20,327 bases of DNA from a virus. Positions 6,602 to 12,763 of this stretch are shown piece by piece; position 1 is the first letter of the stretch, and every line of letters starts with the position of its first letter. The notes under the pieces were generated by a model. The model was not told the DNA's origin. It searched no databases and worked only from the letters and a program-made list of their open reading frames with translations. Both the position numbers and the translations under genes were made by a program. The DNA is taken from the IMG/VR virus record IMGVR_UViG_3300043410_002326, positions 1-20,327 of that record. One strand, 5' to 3'.

Positions 6602-6625
6602 TTCATTTCATTATGGGAGTTTCCT

Positions 6626-6889
6626 GTGCGAACAGTTAATGTTGAGTTAACACCAACTGGTGGTCGTTATTATCGTGCACGTACATTTTGGTTTTTAATA
6701 ACAGCAATACTATTACTACCTATTTTTACTGTTGTTGTTTTTGCAATTCTTAATCCATTTTGGTTTAGGGAAAATTTTGCATTGTGGCTTAACAATACAG
6801 TAGATCAATTTGTTAAATGGCGTAGTTATCAACAATATAAAATCTATTTGGGAATGGATCCCAAAGTTTGGCATACTTTAAAGGATTAA
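6626..6889 (+). CDS. Single-pass membrane protein, unknown
   Basis: An 87-aa protein starting at GTG, with GGGAG 6 nt upstream as ribosome site. Residues 1-20 are polar with several Arg. Residues about 21-43 (FWFLITAILLLPIFTVVVFA) form one membrane segment. The remaining 44 residues are aromatic-rich and polar. The Arg-rich N-terminus suggests an N-in orientation, with the aromatic tail in the periplasm, by the positive-inside rule. No family is recognised. It is followed after one nucleotide by the acidic 388-aa protein and likely shares its transcript. Confidence 0.75.
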   Translation: MRTVNVELTPTGGRYYRARTFWFLITAILLLPIFTVVVFAILNPFWFRENFALWLNNTVDQFVKWRSYQQYKIYLGMDPKVWHTLKD

Positions 6890-6890
6890 T

Positions 6891-8057
6891 ATGAAATATA
6901 CTATTGAAATTTGGAGTCGTGGTGTAGATGTGGGTATTGGAACTATTACCAAAGAACAATACGATTATTGGAGTGAGCGTGAAAGTTATGATTTAGATGA
7001 AGCGTTGAATAATAACTTTGATTATGAATCCGAAGAAACACCTTCAGAAGCTATCTTAGATAAAGAATATTATAACGAGTATAGCGATGTTTTGTATGCA
7101 TGGGGACCAGATATGGATCACCATGAAATGGTAATTAAAGATGAAAATGGCACCGAAGTTTACAAAGGCGATGCATACGATTTGATTCATGAATATGATG
7201 AAGATTACGAGTCCATGTATGAAGGCGAAGAGTATTTCATGAACGTTCAAAAACCTGGATATTATGTTCAATGGTGTCAGGGTGGCAAAGGAATATACTT
7301 TGAGGGCGAGTTTGAAGCAGATGAATTTGATCCTAAAAAACTGAAATTTTTTAATAGCGAAACTAATTATGGTGATGTTCTTAGCAAAGTATACTATGAT
7401 GGTGAAGAGCTAGATAACAATGCTGGTGATTATGATATCAAATCATTTGAGGCATCACTAGAGCATGTCACTGAAGAGGGCACTTATTATTCTAAACTCC
7501 AACAAATTCGTGATGCTGTTAATGCAATCAGATCTTCTTATAATTATGAAAAGATAGACAAAGTTTTACAGCATCTGGTTGATAATAGATGGTATGACGT
7601 TGACAATCTTGAGGTTGGTGAAAACATTAGCGATTATTCTGAAGTCAAAATCATCTTTGATGGTTATGGTGATCTTGAAGAAGATGAAAACGGTGACTAT
7701 GTAGAAGGTGGCAATAAGAATATGGAATCTTACGCTGTCTTTATCCATAAGAATTCAGCGGAACCAGATTTTGAATTTCCAGAACATGAGATGACTCCAT
7801 GGGCGCTGATCCATCGTCCCGATGACGAAATATGTTTTTGGGCATGGCATGATGTAGAAAACGATTCATGGGATTTTAGTATGATTGATGATACTAGTTC
7901 AAATCTTTCTGAAGAAGTTCTTATCAAGTTGTTTGATGAATTGTATGAAAAATACAATTTGGATGCAGAGGATGAAGACGAAGATGATGGTGATGGTGGT
8001 GGGGGTAATACATTGGTTCCTTCTGCTGCTTGGCCTTTTCCAACTGAACGTCCATGA
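6891..8057 (+). CDS. Highly acidic 388-aa phage protein, unknown
   Basis: No recognised family. The protein is unusually acidic: 21 of the first 80 residues are Asp or Glu, and residues about 360-372 are a nearly pure D/E run. This run is followed by a GGGG linker and a short Pro/Trp tail (TLVPSAAWPFPTERP). It is also rich in Tyr and Trp. The N-terminus MKYTIEIWSRGVDVGIGTI, followed by KEQYDYW, looks like a small alpha/beta domain seen in other phage proteins of unknown role. There is no signal or membrane segment. Very acidic soluble phage proteins sometimes mimic DNA or bind basic host proteins, but nothing here proves that. It starts one base after the upstream stop and overlaps the next gene by 4 nt (ATGA). 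Confidence 0.85.
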   Translation: MKYTIEIWSRGVDVGIGTITKEQYDYWSERESYDLDEALNNNFDYESEETPSEAILDKEYYNEYSDVLYAWGPDMDHHEMVIKDENGTEVYKGDAYDLIHEYDEDYESMYEGEEYFMNVQKPGYYVQWCQGGKGIYFEGEFEADEFDPKKLKFFNSETNYGDVLSKVYYDGEELDNNAGDYDIKSFEASLEHVTEEGTYYSKLQQIRDAVNAIRSSYNYEKIDKVLQHLVDNRWYDVDNLEVGENISDYSEVKIIFDGYGDLEEDENGDYVEGGNKNMESYAVFIHKNSAEPDFEFPEHEMTPWALIHRPDDEICFWAWHDVENDSWDFSMIDDTSSNLSEEVLIKLFDELYEKYNLDAEDEDEDDGDGGGGNTLVPSAAWPFPTERP

Positions 8058-8329
8058 AATTTATAAAATTAGATAAACGATATAAAGGATATGGATGGGG
8101 TTACAATTATGCTTTTGAATTTAGAAAGCGTGATCCAGTAGTTCGTAAAATCCAAGACATACTTCACGACATGTATGGCAATATGAGAGTGTATCCAAAA
8201 GAAGGTACTTTAATCTATTGGGAAAGAAATAAAGATTGGTTTTTAGCTCCAATAGATGGAAAACGTGTTCGTATATATCTAAAAAACGAAGCCGATGCAA
8301 CTGCTATCATAATACAGATACCACAATGA
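8054..8329 (+). CDS. Small basic phage protein, unknown
   Basis: A 91-aa protein rich in Lys, Arg, Tyr and Trp with no recognised family and no signal or membrane segment. It starts within the stop of the acidic protein (ATGA) and ends in the start of the next gene (ATGA), so translation of the three is coupled. Its net positive charge contrasts with the acidic neighbour upstream, which leaves open a complex between them. That idea rests only on charge and coupling. Confidence 0.78.
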   Translation: MKFIKLDKRYKGYGWGYNYAFEFRKRDPVVRKIQDILHDMYGNMRVYPKEGTLIYWERNKDWFLAPIDGKRVRIYLKNEADATAIIIQIPQ

Positions 8330-8598
8330 AAACTATCAAACATATAATTCGTGGAATGGGTTACCTTGAAGGATTTGGTTATCATCCAGGCAATTGGATG
8401 ATGGTTAGTATTATGTTAATTGGTGGAATCGCTGGTATAGATGGTGGATGGCGTGGATTTTTTGGTGGGTTTGGTATTGTTTTTTTGGGTATGTTGCCAA
8501 TGTATATGTATGGATGCTACACGAGGTCTGTAAATTATGAAAAAGATCGGGAACGAACTTTTAACATTTTGGCAACTGTTGTGGAAAAACAACAATAA
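8326..8598 (+). CDS. Small Gly-rich membrane protein, unknown
   Basis: A 90-aa protein. A longer open frame extends upstream to 8236, but the ATG at 8326 overlaps the previous stop (ATGA) and gives a compact product; the upstream part is a shadow of the preceding gene. Residues about 24-63 are hydrophobic and glycine-rich (MMVSIMLIGGIAGIDGG, then FFGGFGIVFLGMLPMYMYG), which suggests two closely packed membrane helices with GxxxG-like contacts. A charged helix (YEKDRERTFNILATVVEKQQ) ends the protein. No family is recognised. It is the last gene before the promoter at 8606. Confidence 0.75.
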   Translation: MKTIKHIIRGMGYLEGFGYHPGNWMMVSIMLIGGIAGIDGGWRGFFGGFGIVFLGMLPMYMYGCYTRSVNYEKDRERTFNILATVVEKQQ

Positions 8599-8605
8599 AA
8601 AGTTG

Positions 8606-8634
8606 TTGACCAAAAATCCTCTTTACCCTATAAT
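8606..8634 (+). promoter_or_regulatory. Strong sigma70-type promoter
   Basis: TTGACC (8606-8611), a 17-bp spacer, and a perfect TATAAT (8629-8634). It begins 7 bp after the stop of the preceding gene. Transcription should start near 8641, and GGAG at 8656-8659 serves as ribosome site for the ATG at 8665. This is one of the two best host-type promoters in the window and should make the 8665-9998 block an early transcript. Confidence 0.85.
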
Positions 8635-8664
8635 TTAGTCATTATTAATCAACTGGAGTGTGAA

Positions 8665-9339
8665 ATGACTATCGCTACTAAAGAACTCGCAGCACTGGCT
8701 TTTGCGGCTTATCGTTTTAATAATGGTCTTATCAAAGATTCTATGCGTTGGGATGACGCTACAGAATCGCTAATTCCTGTTACTCCTAACAAAGTTTTGA
8801 TGCGTAATACTGTTTCGCAGAAAGAAGGCGAAGTATTTCTCACAGTTACTGCCGATGATCGCCAACAAGCAGAAGATGCAATTAATGCACTGCATGGTGA
8901 CATTACCTTGAAGTTGTTGATGGGCAAAACAGTCAGTGATTTTGTGCAAAGCCTGAATACTGCAATTAGTAAAGAAACATCCACTGCGAGTGACTGTGGT
9001 ATCGTGGCATGGTTGCCTGAAATGTTTGGTCGTGTTAAACAAGATCAGGCGCACAAAGAACAAATGTTTGAACTTGCTGCTACCAGTGAATACATTGGTG
9101 CTATTGATCAAAAGGTTACAATTGATTTTACGATGATCAGTTCTCGTTTTCTGCGTGACTATGATTGCTACTCAGTGTTTGGTCATGACAACAATGGCAA
9201 CTGTGTGTCGTTTTTTACTCGTAAGTCTGAAATGACTAAAGGTGGTAAAATCACTGGTAAAGTAAAATCGCACAAAACTGATGATTATCACAATGGTGCA
9301 CGTGTTACTACTATTAACTATGTTAAGGGAGCACAATAA
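8665..9339 (+). CDS. Conserved phage protein with OB-fold-like C-terminus, function unknown
   Basis: A 224-aa soluble protein. The C-terminal part (about 160-222) shows a strand pattern, YSVFGHDNNGNCVSFFT, then GGKITGKVKSHKTDD and ARVTTINYVKG. This resembles the end domain of several phage proteins where a D-x-x-GN turn and a G-x-VKxH strand suggest an OB-type barrel. The N-terminal half is mixed helix and strand without a known motif. It is first behind the strong promoter at 8606 and has a proper GGAG site, so early expression is likely. A nucleic-acid role would fit an OB fold but is inference. Confidence 0.82.
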   Translation: MTIATKELAALAFAAYRFNNGLIKDSMRWDDATESLIPVTPNKVLMRNTVSQKEGEVFLTVTADDRQQAEDAINALHGDITLKLLMGKTVSDFVQSLNTAISKETSTASDCGIVAWLPEMFGRVKQDQAHKEQMFELAATSEYIGAIDQKVTIDFTMISSRFLRDYDCYSVFGHDNNGNCVSFFTRKSEMTKGGKITGKVKSHKTDDYHNGARVTTINYVKGAQ

Positions 9340-9641
9340 TGCTAACTCCAATTACTGAACGTCAAAAAACTCTGATTGTTAATAATGTTGTCAAGGCAGT
9401 CAAGGACATTCATAACCTAAATAAAACTGGTTATAACTTTCTGTATCTTGCCATTGGATTTATTGCTCACTATAATATGCATGGTTTTATTGCACATTAT
9501 ACTAATGAAAATCTGAAAGAAGATATTCTCCGCAACCAACGTGCAAATAAGTATCTGAACTTTAATCCCACTGATGTTGGGTATGGATATTATAAAAGCA
9601 AGGCTGATGTTTATAACCGTATTGTAGAAGCGATTAGTTAA
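9339..9641 (+). CDS. Small conserved-looking phage protein, unknown
   Basis: A 100-aa protein rich in Asn, Tyr and Ile, probably mostly helical. The pattern FLYLAIGFIAHYNMHGFIAHY, then ILRNQRANKYLNFNP and a Tyr-rich end, looks like a family spread among phages, but I cannot name it. The hydrophobic stretch near residues 34-46 is short and contains His and Tyr, so a membrane segment is unlikely. The start codon shares a base with the preceding stop (TAATG), with GGGAG about 8 nt upstream inside the previous gene. Confidence 0.78.
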   Translation: MLTPITERQKTLIVNNVVKAVKDIHNLNKTGYNFLYLAIGFIAHYNMHGFIAHYTNENLKEDILRNQRANKYLNFNPTDVGYGYYKSKADVYNRIVEAIS

Positions 9642-9642
9642 A

Positions 9643-9813
9643 ATGAAAACCGAAAAAATGCAATTGATTATTCCTCGTCGTACACGTGCCCACAAGGTAC
9701 TGTTTGACAACGATAGTCCATTTCGTGGCCGTACTGTGGAAAATAAAAATCAGTACAAACGTAAACAAAAACATCGTGGGAAGGATTTATCATGGGATCA
9801 GGATGGGTTTTGA
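9643..9813 (+). CDS. Small very basic protein (56 aa)
   Basis: The ATG begins one base after the stop of the preceding gene. The 56-aa product is rich in Arg, Lys, His and Gln (PRRTRAHKV near the start, YKRKQKHRGKDL near the end) and has no Cys. Its PFRGRTVENKNQYKRK centre resembles short basic proteins found next to early genes in many phages. An RNA- or DNA-binding or ribosome-associated role is plausible from charge only. It fills an otherwise empty 150-nt gap between two genes and overlaps the next gene by 22 nt. The frame, coupling and composition make it likely real despite its length. Confidence 0.65.
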   Translation: MKTEKMQLIIPRRTRAHKVLFDNDSPFRGRTVENKNQYKRKQKHRGKDLSWDQDGF

Positions 9814-9998
9814 TAATCGCACTGCATACCACCAGTGGCAAGTTTGTGGATAAATTTGAAATAGGAACTTTTCCCACAAAACAAGCCTGTATGACGGCTA
9901 AAATTTCTGGATTAAATCAATTCAAAAAAAGTAAAGTTTGTGTAACTCAGGATCATTTTGAAGGACGTAGTATAGATTCTGATGTATCTCCAGACTAA
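9792..9998 (+). CDS. Small phage protein, unknown (68 aa)
   Basis: A 68-aa protein with AAGGA about 7 nt before the ATG. The N-terminal strand WVLIIALHTTSGK and the following FVDKFEIGTFPTKQACMTAK give an alternating beta-beta-alpha pattern, common to small phage accessory proteins. Two Cys (near residues 33 and 50) are present. There is no cleavable signal peptide, since the hydrophobic stretch is too short. It overlaps the 56-aa gene by 22 nt and is followed directly by a strong terminator, so it closes the early block that starts at 8606. Confidence 0.72.
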   Translation: MGSGWVLIIALHTTSGKFVDKFEIGTFPTKQACMTAKISGLNQFKKSKVCVTQDHFEGRSIDSDVSPD

Positions 9999-10001
9999 TC
10001 T

Positions 10002-10026
10002 AACCCGCTTCGGCGGGTTTATTTTT
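10002..10026 (+). terminator. Intrinsic terminator with UUCG loop
   Basis: AACCCGC (10002-10008) pairs with GCGGGTT (10013-10019) around a TTCG tetraloop, followed by TTATTTTT. A GC-rich 7-bp stem, a super-stable UUCG loop and a U-tract make this the clearest terminator in the window. It begins 4 nt after the stop at 9998 and separates the early block from the virion-type genes. Confidence 0.92.
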
Positions 10027-10034
10027 GATAAATA
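10027..10034 (+). promoter_or_regulatory. Putative T4-type late promoter giving a leaderless mRNA
   Basis: GATAAATA starts right after the terminator U-tract and ends 5 nt before the ATG at 10040. The predicted transcript start coincides with the A of the ATG. There is no Shine-Dalgarno sequence; the bases before the ATG are the terminator tail and this motif. The placement directly behind a terminator supports an independent transcription start here. Confidence 0.6.
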
Positions 10035-10039
10035 TCTTG

Positions 10040-10342
10040 ATGAAAATCACAGATATTATCCGTAATGTACTAGACATTATTGACCATGCTGAAGACCCAG
10101 AACCACAAGCTGTGGCAGTAGTACAGATTCAGTCTGACGGTGGTGAAGAATTACAAGATATGCAGCGTCTTGCTGGTTTAATTGATCTATCAGAACCAGA
10201 ATTTGCCAATGAACCAAATTCTGTTATTGCCCCAATGGGTGCTGCATTTCCAGCAGGTGATGATGTGCATCATGCTAAGAATCCCGCAGATATTAGAACT
10301 AATGCACCTAGTATGTTCCCTGATTGGCAAGCAAGGAATTAA
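10040..10342 (+). CDS. Acidic virion-type protein, unknown (100 aa)
   Basis: The frame is open from a TTG at 10025, but the ATG at 10040 is preferred because it gives a standard start exactly 5 nt after the late motif. The product begins MKITDIIRNVLDIID, a short amphipathic helix, and is then acidic with an Ala/Pro/Asn-rich end (NPADIRTNAPSMFPDWQ). There is no membrane segment. The next two genes look like virion structural genes, so a capsid- or tail-associated role is likely, inferred from position. The N-terminal MKITDI is similar to MRINEI of the kinase-like protein at 18092, another gene with the same late motif spacing. Confidence 0.75.
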   Translation: MKITDIIRNVLDIIDHAEDPEPQAVAVVQIQSDGGEELQDMQRLAGLIDLSEPEFANEPNSVIAPMGAAFPAGDDVHHAKNPADIRTNAPSMFPDWQARN

Positions 10343-10344
10343 TT

Positions 10345-10551
10345 ATGTCAGCGAATGGAATAGCACATTTAACAACAAGACAGGCACGACAGGATGCTAA
10401 ACTAGCATTAGCAACAACTAAACGTCAAACAGATGGTCGTCGCCATACTTTAGATAAAACACAATTACCTAATCCTTATAACGGCAACGATGTTAATCCA
10501 GATGAAAATCCTAATACAGGTGGATTAATTGAAGGTCGCCCCTGGGTTTAA
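10345..10551 (+). CDS. Small virion-type protein, unknown (68 aa)
   Basis: The frame extends 7 codons upstream into the previous gene, but the ATG at 10345 has AAGGA 8 nt before it and is the better start. The product has a basic helical half (LTTRQARQDAKLALATTKRQ) and a Pro/Asn/Gly-rich second half ending in NTGGLIEGRPWV. Small proteins of this build sit next to fibre or neck genes in T4-like phages of aquatic bacteria, in my recollection. The function is not known. It lies 3 nt upstream of the fibre-like gene. Confidence 0.75.
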   Translation: MSANGIAHLTTRQARQDAKLALATTKRQTDGRRHTLDKTQLPNPYNGNDVNPDENPNTGGLIEGRPWV

Positions 10552-10554
10552 ACA

Positions 10555-12693
10555 ATGAGTTACACACCACCTCCAAAAGGTAGATATGACCGTCGTTTAA
10601 ATAGTACCGATTACGAACATCCACAAGAAACTAATCTCCTTGATGTAGCTCGTGCTCTGCAGTATCGCTTTGATACTGGTGAACCTGAACTACGTGTTAA
10701 TTTTGGATCAAATGATTTTGTAATTTCAGGTAATGTTATTATTCCTGGAACCGTACAAGTTTTTTCCAGTCCAGAAAATCCTGTACACAACCATGTCACT
10801 GAAGTTGGTACTAGCGGCATTCTCACTGTGCCTTGGATGCCCATTGCTGGCAATGTTACTCTTGACGCTGGTACTAACAGTATAGGCAATGTACGCATTA
10901 CTGATATGCCTGGGGTATATGTTACAAACTTTCCTAGCAATGTACGCATTACTGATATGCCTGGTATTACTGGCACAGTAGTATTAGATGCTGGAACTAA
11001 TTTAATTGGTAATGTTAAAATTACACAGATGACTGGCATCACTGGCAATGTTTGGGTTGATGGTATTACTGGAAATATCGCTGGTATTACAACTCTACCT
11101 GCTATAACTGGTAATGTAGGTGTTAGTGGCAATGTTAAAATAGAACAAATGCCTGGCGTTACTGGTAATGTTCATGTGTATGGCGGCAATGTACAAGTTA
11201 CACAAGGTACAACACCTTGGGCAGTAACTGGTAATGTTACTGCTTCTATTGCTGGCAATGTTAGCATAGTTCCAGACGCCACAGCCGGAGACTTTTATGG
11301 TGAACCATATGCTGTGCCTATCACACCTGTGGTGCAGACCTATGGTGTCTATGGTACTAACACACGAGATCATCAGATTTACACCAGTGGTGGCGGAGCA
11401 GTTACTACAGTAGACAGTAGTTTCCAAGTTGCCTGTACGGCCAATGTAGGTTCTTATGCTGTATTTCGCAGTCGCAGATTTAATACACACAAGCCAGGAC
11501 AAACATTGTTGGCTAGATTCTACAGCAAGTTTGACACACCCAAGGCACAGACCAGTCAGCGTATTGGTGTACAGAATCAACAAGATGCTTACTATATTGG
11601 CTACAACGGCACACAGTTCGGTGTAGTACACATACACGGTGGCCGTGTGCCCTTGTACAAACTATTAGTTAACAGTTACACAGGCAGTCAGACTGTTACA
11701 GTTACCTTAAACGGTGTTGCTTACACAGCCAATATAGTTACTGGTGAAACCACAGGAGTAGCAGCAGAGCGTATTGCTCGTGCCATTGACACAGCCACTG
11801 ATACATGGTTAACAGAAAGTGTAGACAATGCTGTGTTCTTTCTTTACACCGGCACATTGGCTCCATTGGGTGGAACATTCTCTGCCGCAGGTAGCGGCAC
11901 ATTCTCAGGAACATTCACCACGCTACAGGCAGGTGTAGCAGCAACCAATGATTGGTATTATGCAGGAACAGATTTTAATTTACCTGCGGGGTTTGATAAC
12001 AATGGTTACAATCAGTGGCAAATTAAATATTCGTGGCCTGGTGCTAGGTTTTATGTATTAGATCAAACCACAGCTAGATATACAGAATTTTACAGTCACT
12101 ATCATCTAGGCAACGGAACAGATGCTCCGCAGGTATCTAACCCTGCTTACAAGATTGCTGGACTGGCTTATAACCTAGGTGGTTCCAATTCTGTTACCTT
12201 GAAAATAGGTGATATGATGATGGGTCTGGAAGGAATTACGAATCGTAATAACTTTCCTGGTGCAACCGCAGTTATTCAAACTAGTTTAACACAAAATGAT
12301 CTACACCATATAATATCAATATCAAATCCTTTAATTTATAACAACACTATTAACACTCGTGAAGTCTTGTTACAGGATTTGACTGTGAGTATGCAATGTA
12401 ATGATCCGACTAGTGTGTATATATTTCTAGATGCACCGTTAAGCACCGGAGTACATGATTTCCAAAGCCAAAATGGTTTTAGTGTAAGTGTAAGTAAAGT
12501 TACTGGTTTGGTTGATTTGAATACTAACTTTCCGGTACTAAGTTTTATTGTGGGAATTACTGGCAGTACTACACAGTTTGCTCTAGAACAATATCGTATT
12601 GTAGTTCCTCCAGGTAGTACTATGACCATTGCCGTAACTTCAACAGCGGTTATCCAAAAAGCCGCAGCCGCTATTAGTTGGTATAACGATTAA
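10555..12693 (+). CDS. Large repeat-containing tail-fibre/virion structural protein
   Basis: A 712-aa protein without membrane segments or enzyme motifs. Residues about 1-50 form a distinct N-terminal region (SYTPPPKGRYDRRL, then NLLDVARALQYRF). Residues about 95-240 hold around ten degenerate repeats of the type GNV-x-I-T-x-MPG-V-T, which would form a beta-solenoid or triple-stranded shaft. The remainder is beta-rich, with YGVYGTNTRDHQIY, a helix-rich insert near 400-415 (GVAAERIARAIDTAT) and a C-terminus ending in AAISWYND. The layout of N-terminal attachment part, repetitive shaft and globular ends is typical of phage fibres. The gene follows two small virion-type genes closely and has no terminator behind it, only a new promoter. 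Host-range or adsorption function is inferred. Confidence 0.85.
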   Translation: MSYTPPPKGRYDRRLNSTDYEHPQETNLLDVARALQYRFDTGEPELRVNFGSNDFVISGNVIIPGTVQVFSSPENPVHNHVTEVGTSGILTVPWMPIAGNVTLDAGTNSIGNVRITDMPGVYVTNFPSNVRITDMPGITGTVVLDAGTNLIGNVKITQMTGITGNVWVDGITGNIAGITTLPAITGNVGVSGNVKIEQMPGVTGNVHVYGGNVQVTQGTTPWAVTGNVTASIAGNVSIVPDATAGDFYGEPYAVPITPVVQTYGVYGTNTRDHQIYTSGGGAVTTVDSSFQVACTANVGSYAVFRSRRFNTHKPGQTLLARFYSKFDTPKAQTSQRIGVQNQQDAYYIGYNGTQFGVVHIHGGRVPLYKLLVNSYTGSQTVTVTLNGVAYTANIVTGETTGVAAERIARAIDTATDTWLTESVDNAVFFLYTGTLAPLGGTFSAAGSGTFSGTFTTLQAGVAATNDWYYAGTDFNLPAGFDNNGYNQWQIKYSWPGARFYVLDQTTARYTEFYSHYHLGNGTDAPQVSNPAYKIAGLAYNLGGSNSVTLKIGDMMMGLEGITNRNNFPGATAVIQTSLTQNDLHHIISISNPLIYNNTINTREVLLQDLTVSMQCNDPTSVYIFLDAPLSTGVHDFQSQNGFSVSVSKVTGLVDLNTNFPVLSFIVGITGSTTQFALEQYRIVVPPGSTMTIAVTSTAVIQKAAAAISWYND
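10837..11274 (+). repeat. Degenerate in-frame repeats encoding the fibre shaft
   Basis: About ten units of 12-17 codons share the pattern GNV-(R/K/Q/H)-(I/V)-T-x-MPG-(V/I)-T-G. The units vary in length, and the Val/Ile positions alternate as in stacked beta strands. Two of them (10886-10913 and 10937-10964) contain an identical 28-nt stretch, 51 nt apart and in frame, which could promote unit gain or loss by recombination. Confidence 0.8.
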
Positions 12694-12705
12694 CCAAAAC
12701 TAAGT

Positions 12706-12734
12706 TTGACACTCCTAAAATAGTCTGGTATACT
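12706..12734 (+). promoter_or_regulatory. Strong sigma70-type promoter
   Basis: A perfect TTGACA (12706-12711), a 17-bp spacer and TATACT (12729-12734). Transcription would start near 12741 and give a leader of about 23 nt without a Shine-Dalgarno site before the ATG at 12764. A separate late-type motif lies between this promoter and the gene, so the gene may be transcribed at two phases of infection. Confidence 0.85.
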
Positions 12735-12749
12735 TCCCGAACGACTACT

Positions 12750-12757
12750 AATAAATA
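12750..12757 (+). promoter_or_regulatory. Putative T4-type late promoter giving a near-leaderless mRNA
   Basis: AATAAATA ends 6 nt before the ATG at 12764, so the predicted start of the late transcript is the base before the ATG. No ribosome site exists. It lies downstream of a consensus sigma70 promoter (12706-12734), suggesting early and late promoters in tandem. Confidence 0.5.
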
Positions 12758-12763
12758 CCCCTT

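Noticed and set aside
8236-8325. Upstream extension of the membrane protein at 8326
   Set aside because: The extra 30 residues overlap the preceding gene completely and have shadow-like composition; the ATGA-coupled start at 8326 is better.
10886-11274. CRISPR-like or tandem DNA repeats
   Set aside because: The spacing is irregular, the units stay in frame and encode a protein repeat; there are no unique spacers of constant length.
10611-11637. Long minus-strand open frames opposite the fibre gene
   Set aside because: They mirror the repetitive codons of the + strand fibre gene, have Cys/Tyr-rich or repetitive nonsense composition and no ribosome site.
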